A stretch of DNA of 64,000 bases. It comes from Lagopus muta. Taxonomy: Eukaryota; Chordata; Aves; Galliformes; Phasianidae. The DNA lies in assembly GCF_023343835.1 (NCBI RefSeq), contig NC_064438.1:16659077-16723076 (forward strand), read 5' to 3'. Numbering within the stretch: position 1 is the stretch's first letter; each line of letters starts with the position of its first letter. The notes beneath the pieces are model-generated. The model was not told the origin of the DNA. It saw only the letters and a list, made by a program, of their open reading frames with translations, and made no database searches. Made by a program: the position numbers and the translations under genes. Shown here one piece after another: positions 26,320 to 37,900 of this stretch.

Positions 26320-26705
26320 AGAATGGCTGGCGTTGGAAGGGACATTACAGCCTACCCAGTTCCACCACGGGCTGGTTGCCACCCATCAGACCAGGGTTCC
26401 ACCCAACCTGGCTTTGAGCAGCTCCATAGACAGAGACCCTCCAGACAGCCTGAGCCAGGGCCTCATCGTCATCCTCACGCTGAAGGTCTTCCTAATATCT
26501 AAATCTCCCCTCTTTCATTCTAAAGCCGTTACCCCTGGGTTCTGTTTCTACACCCCCTGATAAAGACTCCCTCCCCAGCTTCCCTGTAGGCTCACTTTCA
26601 GTACTGGTAGGCTGCTATAAGGTCTCCCCAGAGCCTTCTCTACACTAGACCCCAGCTCTCTCAGCCTCTTCACAGAACTCATCAATCCCAGCAGCTGGGC
26701 AGCCT
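26320..26705 (-). repeat. CR1 LINE fragment, about 380 bases
   Basis: It begins 'ggatcacagaatggctggcg ttggaaggga', continues through 'ctggctttgagcagctccat', 'cctaatatctaaatctcccc' and 'aaagccgttaccc', and ends near 'cctcttcacagaactcatca'. This is one of the longest CR1 copies in the window and is antisense in this frame of reference. Confidence 0.85.
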
Positions 26706-26991
26706 AGAGTCCAGTGGGAACACAGCTGCATTTGATGCTTAAGTTACCCTTTGGCCCTCCCCAAGCCCCACAGAACACAGTCACCTCAGCATGAGAGTCA
26801 ATCACAGTTCAGTGAAGGGAGGAAGCTCAGATGTCCACTGGGAAAACAAGTTATTCCTGTGCCGGCTCAGAAGAGTATTTTGCTGCAGCCCAACTTGACC
26901 TTCCTTTTGGCAACTGAGCGAGCATGCACACACACACACTTCAGCCAACCTAGAACTGCAGCCAGACCTTTGAGGAGGCCAACAGCAAGTG

Positions 26992-26997
26992 TTTATT
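26992..26997 (-). terminator. Candidate RAB3IL1 poly-A signal (AATAAA, minus strand)
   Basis: The plus strand reads TTTATT. It is the nearest canonical signal I found below the RAB3IL1 stop codon and would give a 3' UTR of about 1.9 kb. An upstream non-canonical signal could be used instead. Confidence 0.3.
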
Positions 26998-28915
26998 TTT
27001 CCTTCATTAAAGGTGCAACCATCCTGTTGTTAACGGAGTGACTTCATATTAATTTTCAAATTGTTCTCAATGCTTTGTTTCAAATGTAAGACAACCTCAT
27101 ACAACGCATTTCTCCAACTCCTTTTATCTCCAAGTGCTTTACAAACTGACACCGAGGGGAAACAATCTCCCAAACCACCTCCTACACAGAGATCATCCCA
27201 TCCCCAGTGCTATAATGTAGCCGCATCTGTTCTGCAATGTAGCAGCCAATGGCACAGGATGACATGTAGAGATTAAAAGGTCGGGGGGAGCAGACACAAG
27301 GACAAACGCCAGGGATAGGACTGACCTGAAATCTGCAGCTGAGGGAAAGACATTTCTATTTTCTCCATGGCAAAAGCTGATGTCTAATTGACACAGGTCT
27401 GCAGGTGCCAATAAACCAGATGCAGATTCTTACCCAAAGATGTATTTTCCAGGCTTTTACTCCACATTTGAAATACATTGCTTCAGTGAAGAGCAGCTGA
27501 TGCATGCACTCATCCAATTAGGGTGACAAGAGGCATTCAGTGGTAGGGGTAAAAGCAGAACTAAGGTGGTAACAAATGGGGCCTGCAGGTCAGCCGTGTC
27601 TGAGCTGGACTCAGTTCTTCCCTCTCCTGGACAAAACCACAGCAGCTCAGTTTTCTTACAGCAAAGGCAGAAAATTCCTACTGTGGCATAGAATGGAACC
27701 TAATGGAGTGGGTGGTGACTGAGAAAGGGCTACATCAGCTACAACACTGTTAGTTCAGTTCTGTACAGACAAGTCTGAGCTACAGCTGGCCTCCACTTTC
27801 CAAAAGCTGTAGTGATATCCTTCCCAGCACGTTTTGAAGCATACAGCCACACCTCTCACATCTGTGCAAAAATACCTCAAGTTTCCTCATTGGGTATGGC
27901 AGCCTGAGGGATACTGGGTTTTCCAAATGGACATGCATCTCTAAGTCTAGTGTTAGAGCAGAGAGGGAATCTCTCGGCCTCATGGCTGTGCCCAACATGA
28001 GCATATTCCTTCTGGACATAAAGAACTCAGCCTGGGACTATGGTTTCCATCTAAACAGTGTGAACAGTACCCAAATTCACCCTCAGAGTAGGAACAAAAC
28101 AAAGGCATTTGTTTGTGGGTGAGGTTTGTATCTAGGAATACCACGAGGGACTTCCACACCAAGAACGTGCACATGGTAACATGCTAACAAGGTCTGCATC
28201 TGCCTATGACACAACACCAGATTCTCAAGGCTGGGAGAAAATATCCAGCACTGAGTGCAGCCAAGCTGTGACCAGCTGCAAATTATGCTATTTCCCTGCT
28301 TGCTTCCTTCTCCCAGAGGTCCCAGGTGCACAGTTCTGGCCTCAGCCCCACTTGCTCCCCCCAGCTGGATTACAAGCACCCAGCACCAAATCCCAAGCTA
28401 AAAACAGAGACCTCCTGTGACAGCTGGAAGAAAGATTCTCTTGCAGGCTTCAGCACCCTCCACCCCAAAGAACGAGTGGAACAGACAGACTGCCAGCATC
28501 TGTCCTGAAAGACTTGCTTACTAAGAAGGGAGCCCAGGACTCCTGCTTTGCACAGGGCTGGCCTCAGACTAAGCTAAAGCAGACTGTATATAAAAACAAA
28601 GGTTTAAAAATAATGGATATACACTGCATATCTCCATAAAGGACAGTCTGTAGACAATCATCCCTGAGCAGCCAGGACCAGCCCAGCTCTCAAAGGGTAG
28701 CTTGGCAGCTGCATTCCAGTCACAGTGGGAGGAATGGGACAGCTGAAGGTACAACTTGTGCTTTTTGCTCCATGATCAGCATCAGGCATAGGGAGGGAGA
28801 GGAGGGAGCAAGGTCACTGCTGGAGAGGCACTGCATTCATCTGTTTGGCAGACCACTACTGATGAGTCCTTCATACAGGAGCAGTTTCCTTCCAAGCTCA
28901 GGCTGCTCCTGATGA

Positions 28916-31900
28916 TTACATCTCACTGGGATAAAACCCAAGTTTGGCCAGAGACATCTCCCTCCGGAGTCGCATCACTTCCCAGTACATCAGTTCCACT
29001 GCAAAGTGAAAAAAAAAAAAAAATACAGAAGAAAAATGAAAAAGCAGGAAAAAAAATAATCAGTAAGTGAGGCACAGTTAGATGCCACCTCATGTTACTC
29101 ATGTTACTCATGTTACTATGCTTTCAGTGCAGCCCGACAAAGCTCGCCCCTAAATTGAGGGAAGCAGATATGCTGGAGGGCCCAGCAGATCACCCCTTTA
29201 CTGGCTCTGCCTCAGGACACAGCTTCCAAGAAGCTGTTGAGCAAGGAATGGGTGAAGCCATTCCTCCTGCTCTCATCTCTTCTTTGACATTTAACTATTT
29301 CTCAAAGATCCAGCAAGTTCAGGGTATCCCAAGCTGGCCACACTCCTGTCATGCTGAGTACGGCCTCAGAATTTTTCCCACTGGCCCATCAAAGGCCCCA
29401 CTGCACCCAGCTGCTACCCCCTCTTACCATCTTGCCTCACCAAGCCTTGCTGGATATAGCGAATGTATGTGAAGAAGTTGCACACCGCTGTGATCTGAGG
29501 GATAGAGGAAAGAAAAAAAGGAAAAAAAAAAGGTGTCAGCTACAGAACTGGAGCACTGCTGGTGCTCAGCATCTGAGAAATGGTTCTACATATCACCACA
29601 TACCATGAGATAGGAAGAAAGCCGTTCACCTAAGTTCCAGGTATCTGCAGTACCATACCAGAATACTGCACTACCCACAACATACACAGCGTGAGACAGA
29701 AGTAGTCACTACTGAATGTGGTAAAGTCCAACAGCCAGCATTTAAAGAGCAAAAAAATCACACTGTTTTATAAAGGAGAATTAAAAATCAATACAAACCA
29801 AGTTCCTGTAATTAATCAGACCATAGAAGTGAATACATAGCAGACAGACGGCCTGAAAGAGCACAACCATGGCACAAGGGCCTGAGACAGGTCTGGAGAT
29901 CCCCACTCTACCACTCTGAACGAGAGCCACCCTAATGATGAGAACAAACTCAGGCTCCATAGGTCTCTGTCAGTTTGAGTGCTGACCCAAGAGTCCTTCC
30001 ATCTCAGAGCCTAGAACAGTCCTGGGAAAGGTGGGATACTCACCCTGGCCCTACAGGATGGTGAAATGTAATAGTAATTCCCAGAATCCCCCAGCATGAT
30101 GCGGTGTTTGCAGGTCCTGGGGAGGCCACTTAGAGCACACTTCCTGCAGGCAGAGAGAAAGAAAAGAAAACAGATCAGGCTATAAAGCAACCTCACGGCA
30201 CAGCAGTGTAGATCCCCAGGAGATGAAAGGCAGAGCTCAGAAGTAAGACCTGTGTCAGTGAGCATTAAGAAAAACAAACCAAATGCAGTTGATAATTAGC
30301 CTTTTAACCCTAGAAAGATTCCATAAATAGTGAATTTAGGAGACCATAAGCTAAAAATCTGGTACCATGAATTATTCCATGCTCAAGCAAACCAAGGCAT
30401 TACCCTTGGCAGATCCACAGAAAGAGGTGAGGACAAAGCAGAGTATAACTCATGTCCTCTGGGCTCTGCACATCTTTGCCACGCAAGGTTTTGGCTGAAG
30501 GAGAATTCTGTCCAGGTGTTTTCCTGGTGGGATACACAGATGCCAGCTGTGGACCAGATCTGGTTTCAAAACAGATATTCCTGTGTTTAAGCATAATCAT
30601 CCCCCCTGCTGGCAAGACACTGAACTTCATCCAAACTTGTCACCTTTCTTCAATACCTTCCAACATGGCACACAAGATGTTCCTTGTGGTGTCCCTACTT
30701 GGACTGCACACACCACACCACTGGTAAATGCACAACTCTGCCACATCACAGGAAAACACACCCAAGGGAAGCCGCAAACCTGGCAAGAGTTACATTTAAA
30801 ATGAAATGCAATCTCCTCTGAGCTACAAGTGGAAGCTAACAGGTATTCCATAGGGCTTAAAGCTTTTGTGTCACGCTTTCTCACCATCAACAAGCACAAA
30901 CCCCACTGTCTCATTCTGAGAACTGAAAACATGCTGCAGTGCAGCTTGGCTCCTCTTCCTTATTTCAGGCTTGAAAGCCATCTGGAATAACTTTATGCTG
31001 ACTTCAGGAGGTTTTGGACATGGTTTCAGATCCGTAAGAACAAGCCAATCTCTTTCTGTGCAAGCATGGAAAAGTTCAGCCTCACTACTGTAGAGATTTC
31101 AAACAAAGCAATAAAAAAAAGTACTCTTTTCAAGACAGCATGGCTCCCATAAAGATGTCGAAAAGATGTAATCAGCGAGGGTGCAGCATATCTCTATTTT
31201 TTTGCCATTTCCTTCCATTATTGTGAAGATGAACAGTTCCCAGTACCAGCCAGTAGCCTGGCCTTCACCATCACTTAGCAGTAAAGCAGACTTTGTTGCT
31301 GCACTGCCATTACCATGGCTTCTCAGAGATCTAATGCCTGCATGGCTAGAAGAGGAACATCGTTCCTCAGGTGCACAAGTTACTCTGGGAGCCGTAGAAG
31401 ATGACAACACGCAAAGGAGCAGATGCTCCAAAAAGCTTCTGAGAATGCCTTGGTGCTTGCTTTCCACTGCCATCAAGCTCAGCTGCTGCCTGCCTAGACT
31501 CCTGAAAGCACTGCACTGAACTCTGTTACCATAGGGTGAAAAGGGACCCAAACTTTCTTCTTTCTTCTCCACAGCACAACCAAAGGTGCCACAAACCTTG
31601 CATTTTTCATCCAGGGAACAAATCAAATCCATTTATTACCAAGAGAAAGATTCCTTAACACCCGGTCTGGGTGGAAATTAAACAGAGTTAAAGAGTTTGG
31701 TTCGTTCAGCTCTAGCCTCAAAGATGCTAAATCATACTAAACTAGTAACTTGTTAACTGATTAGCCACCTTTGATCACCTACTAATAAATACTTTACAAT
31801 CTGTGATTGGAACACACTGTGAAGAGGGAAAAAAAAGTCAAAAGGAAACCAGCAAGGACACACACAGGATGGGTTGGTCCTGGCAGAGCCCTGACACATG

Positions 31901-34900
31901 CTGGGGGAACAATTTGTCTAGAGATGAGAGAAAAATGCAGAAGAGCAGAGTAGGAAGCCTGCACATGAGCAACATTCATTACAGGAATACCATTGCCTGG
32001 AAGGTGCTCTGCTTGAAGGGAAGTGGGAAGAACTAAGGAACAGAGCCTCAACTGAAACTGAATTCAATAACTGAAAGTCCCCTGTGTACTCTGAAAGATG
32101 ATGCAACTTCTGCCAGCATCCCTCTTTCCTGAAACAATCTAGGCTGTCTGTCACATCAAACACAGTCACAGCATCAAGCGAAGAAGATTATATGTATGCA
32201 GCAAGGAGCAAATTCTTCTGACCTAGGCTCAAACCCACCTGGAGCACCAGCAATGTTAGCAGTGCAAGGTGAGCTCAGGGGTCACAAGATACAAGAATGT
32301 GAGATAATGTAGCTCTGACTTAACCCTTGCACCCTATGTTATGCACAAGCCTTCGGAGAATATTAAAGCAGTTTTTCTCTTAAGGAGGAAAAGAAAGCAA
32401 ATAAAACTTCTGAACCAAGGGCACTAACACATTACTAAATTATCTCCCAACCACTCAACTGCAATATACCCAAGAAGAATTACATCAGTTGGTGAAGAGT
32501 TCAGAAAGCAAAGCTCAACTAGCGCTAATCTTGGGCTAGAAATACACTCAGCTGAGCCCTGGTACCTGACTGAGCCAACTTCATAAGGCAGTGATAGAAA
32601 ACAGTAGCAAAAAGGGGGGACAAGAGCAAGAAAGGTTCCTTACTTTGGCCCACCAGAGTCCTCTGCTGACACCTTCACCACAGGCAGCATCTGGGAAGCA
32701 ACAGGCTCAATGGTGAGTGTATTCTGCTCCACAGCCGCTCGCACCAGCTCAGACAGCTGCAGCAAAGAGAAATGACTGCAGAAATGGATGTGCAAAGGTC
32801 ACCTCCCTAAAGGTGCACCTTTGGTGTCACCAGACTGTGCAGTTTCTGTCCTCAGTTGCCAGCACTCACCTCCTGTTTAGTAAAGTCCAGACAAGGTCCT
32901 ACATCTTCTCGGTAAATTCTGTCCAGGAAGGAGCAGGATTTATCCAAAGTTGGAGATTCCTTCCAGGACTGGAACTCGGCAAATAAAATGGAATCAATCT
33001 GCAGAAAATGTCCAGGAAAAGAAGGAAAACAGAAGGTAGGTAGAGTGAGAGATATCATGTCTGAAGATAACTGTTACTGCACAGGCAGTCTAACTACACA
33101 ACATCTACTTTGGTACCTAGAAAGGTTCAGATATCACAGAAGTGTCTGAGGAAAGCTGGCTCTCTCCAAGGATCTTTTGTCTCCCACCCATTTTCAGTTC
33201 TGTGCCAGACCCATCCAGCCAAGGTGGGCATATTCTGCCAGAAATCTGCAGAGATTCATCTCTCCCACCTTTGTCCAGGACAGGGCAGTGCAACTGCTGA
33301 AGGAAAGCCACCACACAACTGCTGAACAGAGCAAGTGCCCATGGCAGAAACAACGAGAGCAGCTGAATGGCAAAGCACAGTGGTAATGATACCCAGGACA
33401 CAGAACGCTTTTCTTAACAAAGGATTGCTATAGAAAAGGATTAATTGGAGGGGGAAAGAAAAAAAAAAAGCTATTAATATCAGCAGGGCTACATTCAGTG
33501 TGACCAAATAACAGAGTATGCCAGGCCTTTAAAGGCCATTCCAACTCAGAACTCTGGTGTCTGGGGAGTTGAGGAAGTAATGGGAATTCTGGGCAATCAC
33601 ACTGGCATGCAGGGACAAGTGGAACGTCAAACCCAGAGTGGGAATAGCTTTCCTGATCACAATGCTTGCTCATTGCCTTTTACAGATGGGCTTGCAAGAA
33701 TTATCACTCCTCAACAACTCAGGGACTCAAGGACAGAGCTTGCCCCAAGCCCTTAACTAGCAGGAAGGTTGATCCCTCCTACATTGTTTGACTGGAAATA
33801 CTTCAGTGCTGGAGACTCTCTGGAACAGTCATTTAAACCCCAGGCCGACAGGGCAGCTGTTTAAAAGGCCAGCAAATCCTGTTGAAGATGCTGAAAGGAG
33901 AAACAGAACTACAGAAACATGCCAAACAATACAAAAAGCATGAAGGAATGAAACAGAAGGAGGCCTGAAATCTAGCACGCTTGCTGTATGCTATGGGGAC
34001 TGCTCACCTTGCACCAGCAGACAGCTTCAGAGCCACAACATGAAAAAACAAATTCAGGAAAACAAACAAAACAAAAATGGAGGTTAGCATAAAAGGAAGC
34101 TAGAACTGAAGGGCTGAAAGTGTGAGAGTCGGATGGGTTCCACCCCTCTCCAATACCGTCCAGTAGTTACCTGCCGCAACGGTGAGGAAGCATCTGCCCC
34201 CAGTGCCTGCCAGCCTGGCTCATAGGTGAAGTGGATAGCCTTCCCAGGGATGATACAAAGGAGCAGAGAAAGGAAAGCAGGCACCCCAGACTTTGAGGCA
34301 AGAAAAAGAGACAGACAGTGAAGACGTTTAGAGTGACAGGCAAGAAAGGGAGGTAAAAAACCATAACAATACAGAAGATACAGGCAGAGGCTCAAGGCTT
34401 CTCTTCCAGCAAATTAAGAGCGATCCTCAAGGCATCACAGGGCCATAAACGACACCTTTCAACTTCAGTTTGAGGTGCTAAATGGAACACAAATGCTGCA
34501 ACTTCTAGGCACAATTTAGAATGGGACACGTTTTCCACAAAGCACCACGCTGAATGCCAGGTTCCCTCACACCACCTCTCATGTGGGCCAGTAAACAACT
34601 TGACAGGAATGGTAACCATCAGGAGAGCACAGAGAGCATTAGAAGATTAAAATCATTTTTTTCCTAGCACTCAAATTAGCTTCTAGCCAACTAAGTATTT
34701 GACTACAACTTCCAGCATATCTGGTTCGCTCTCTGATTAATCAAGAGAAACAAGTACAGCAGGGATTTGCAGTTACTGAATTAATTTTTCCTTTGCTTTT
34801 CTTTTGGTCATAGCCTTTGCTCCTCTTGTCTGTGAAGAGAGCTAAAGGTGTTATTGCTACAGCCCTCAAGACAATAGCTACAGCCAATGCTCATCCAAAG

Positions 34901-37900
34901 TAGCAACAACAGCACTACACAGAAGTTAGCAAAATAAATCCATTGGAATCATCAATGGTGTTGCCAGCACAGTCCTTCTGTTAGGTGAATGTATTAATTT
35001 CACCAGCTGCCCTTCTGCATACACATTCTCTCACAAGCCAAGTGACCAGGTCTCTCCACGTGCTCTCAACAATTCTTCATGACAGAAGCCACAGCTCCAA
35101 AAAAAGTCATCAGGGAATCATACTCCTACACCACATTCACCACATTTTCATTCTCCCTGATCAAGTGCCACAGCCTGAATCCTTTCTGCTCTTCAGGGTA
35201 GCTGTGCACACATCTGGCCATTGGAAAGTTCCCAGCCAGAAGCTGCTAGCAGAAAAAAAATAATAATAATAATAAAAAAAAGAATTACATTCATGGTCAC
35301 AGCAAGCGTAGGTCTATTGAATGAGGGAATTAAACAGGGTTTGGTTGAAAGACGTTCACAAATTCTTTGTAGCCTTATCTGAACATTTCCTTCCAGTGAG
35401 AAAGGTGAATGTTAAATATATGCTCTGCAGGAGGAGGAAGAACAGTGGCATGCCCAAGACCAGAGAACAAGAGATGTTGATAGAAGATGGTGGAGGAGAC
35501 TTGGAGCCCAAACCCAGGCTCTGATCATTGAAAGTCAAACCAGTTGGGAAAAAGAACAAAAGCAAATACGTCAGAACAGGTAGCAGACTGAACTGCCAAG
35601 ATGCATCAGAACTGGCTTCCACTCAGCAACTCCCAGCACATCCATTCTCAGCACTGCTAACTCCTGGGTCTGTCCATGCCCTCCAGCAGTCCCTCAGCTC
35701 CTTCCTCTAGCATTGTCCTAATGCAGCTTTGAACTTTATTCCCAGAAGTGGAGATCTCCACAAATAGAAACCCTCTAGAGTTTGCCTCGGCACAGTTTAG
35801 GAACAAGCCAGACTACTGCACAGATTGCTTCCCTCAGTCAGAAGCCAAGCAAAACTTCTCAAGTACAGCAACAGCAATGTCTCCAAGGCTGGTGCATGAA
35901 CGGCCCTCACTCACCTCTTTGCACTCACGACTGACTGGTGCTGGAGTTGCATTCTGGCTGACGGCTGTGACAATTGCACTGCTGGTGCTCTTGTTTCGCC
36001 CATGGCCTTTCCTGAAAACGGCTTTAGAAGGGCTCTGGAGCTGAGGGTGTAGCTCCCAGTTTGGAGAGGAAGGTGTGGATGTGATCACAAGCGTCTTCAG
36101 AGCTGTTACCTCTGCCTGCAGCATGTCGATCTGAGAGAGACAAGGCAAGAGTCAACAGCACCTTCAGCATCTGCTGAACTTGCTGTACTGCACCCAACAC
36201 TGTAAGGCCACAGGGAAACAGCTACAAGCCTGCTCATGAAGCCTTCTCCTCATTCTCTCAAATGCCCACTGTCAGCCAAAATTTTAAAGAGGAAAACAAG
36301 AACTAACTGGGAATCTATCCTGCTGCTCCTCAGTCTATCTTGCCCCAGGCTCTTCTGAGACACACCAACCCAGAAGTAATTTCACTTTCCAAGATGGAAC
36401 CAATCCAGCAGCCCTGTGATGCACCCTCATCAGCTCTTTCCACACGGCCACAACAATTAAACAGCACACTGCTTCCACGTGGTTCTTCTCACACCCTTTT
36501 TTCTAAGAGGAGGAGGTGATCAGCAGTATCTGCTGGAGAGGGAGCAGGCACTTCACCCTCCTCTAGCCAACCAACTTACCATGGCTACGATGGGCCAGGA
36601 CTACACCAACCCTGCAAAGAGATCAAGTCACAGAGAGCGCAGTTCTCACCTTTCCCCATGCCTCCTTCAGCTGCTTCTCTGACGCCGCTTGTTTTGTGTT
36701 TGCTTCTCTCACCATCTTGTGTGCCTCCTGGACCAGAAAGAGTTTTAGTCTGCCTGTGGCAGCCCCATCTCATACAGTCACTTGGGGCCGGCCAAAGCTC
36801 TGCCATGTCTCATGCTCTGTGCAAGCAAGCAGGGGGACAGACATCACTGCCACATCCAATTATTTTACTCTAACAGATATGAAGAGCTTTGCCCCCGAGA
36901 ATTTCCCAGAAAAGGCCTCTCAGTGTCAGCCTGGAGTGCATCCCCTTCCCAGGAGCACAGCTGGATAAATGTAAGTTTATCTGCTGAGTCCAAGGTTATC
37001 TTCTCCAATCAAAAGAGGTGCTGCAAAAAAAAGCCAGAAGAAAGGGCCTGCCCCTCTTGCCCTTGGGATATGCTTTACAGCCAAGGTTTTAATGTTGGCA
37101 CCCACCCATGCTAGATCATAATTGTGTAGTCCAATACTTCTGCGACTGATTCAAATGCACTGGCTTAGCTTCCTGGCATGACTTCAGATGTCTGTCACCA
37201 CTGCAGACTTGCTAGTTCATTACTGGACTGTTTCTGACCCTGATCACTGTCTCTGGCACAGATTCTCATCCAGACTCACTGATCCACATTCTGGTTCCTC
37301 ATTCAGTCACTGCCCTGCTGCACTTGCCTGAGTTGTTACTGCACTCTGTTCCTACCACCTCCATGGAGCAGCCAGCCCTCACTGCTCTGAGCACGGCTGC
37401 AGCACAGCAGCAGGAGCAGTAGCTCAGGTGGAGACTAAACTGCCAGTGAGACCACCCCACAGCACTGCCTGGAAGCACTCTGCCCAAGGCCACCAGTGAA
37501 GGAGAAAGCCCTCAGCTGAACTTCTCTGAGTTCACCTTACACTCAGGAACAGCCTGTGTTTCACAGGTACAGCTGAGTTCTGGCTTTCCTCACTGTCCAG
37601 TCAGATCTACAGATTAAAGCTGTTGGTAAATGGGATCACGGGATCTCATCAGGCTAGAGCTTGACAAGAATCAAATTAACAACCAAAAAATTAAACCAAA
37701 ACAAACAAACAAAAAACCACAGCAAATGCTGTTCAGACTACAGAGCAGGCACAGGAGAAGGCCAGGGAGCCATGCTCACCTCCAGCTCCGGGCATCCCCA
37801 TGTCTGGTTTCACTTAGCTTTGCAACCATGGAACCTGCTGTGCTCTTTATGTCACCCCACAGCTGCTAGGAGGGGGAAGGAACGTATGCAAATCCTCCCC

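Larger units (their letters stand above)
17612..28915. other. FADS2-RAB3IL1 intergenic region (convergent), no gene seen
   Basis: Two genes converge on this 11.3 kb stretch, which would contain their 3' UTRs. Candidate poly-A signals are AATAAA at 19345-19350 for FADS2 (about 1.7 kb 3' UTR) and AATAAA on the minus strand at 26992-26997 for RAB3IL1 (about 1.9 kb 3' UTR). No histidine box or HPGG segment of a further desaturase was seen. CR1 pieces lie at about 24.57-24.80 and 26.32-26.70 kb. Everything else appears to be unique non-coding DNA. Confidence 0.6.

Noticed and set aside
31099-31632. 177-codon minus-strand open frame inside RAB3IL1 intron 7
   Set aside because: It has no recognisable domain, and exons 7 and 8 join directly in frame as in Rabin8-family proteins, so nothing is missing between them. 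Probably chance.
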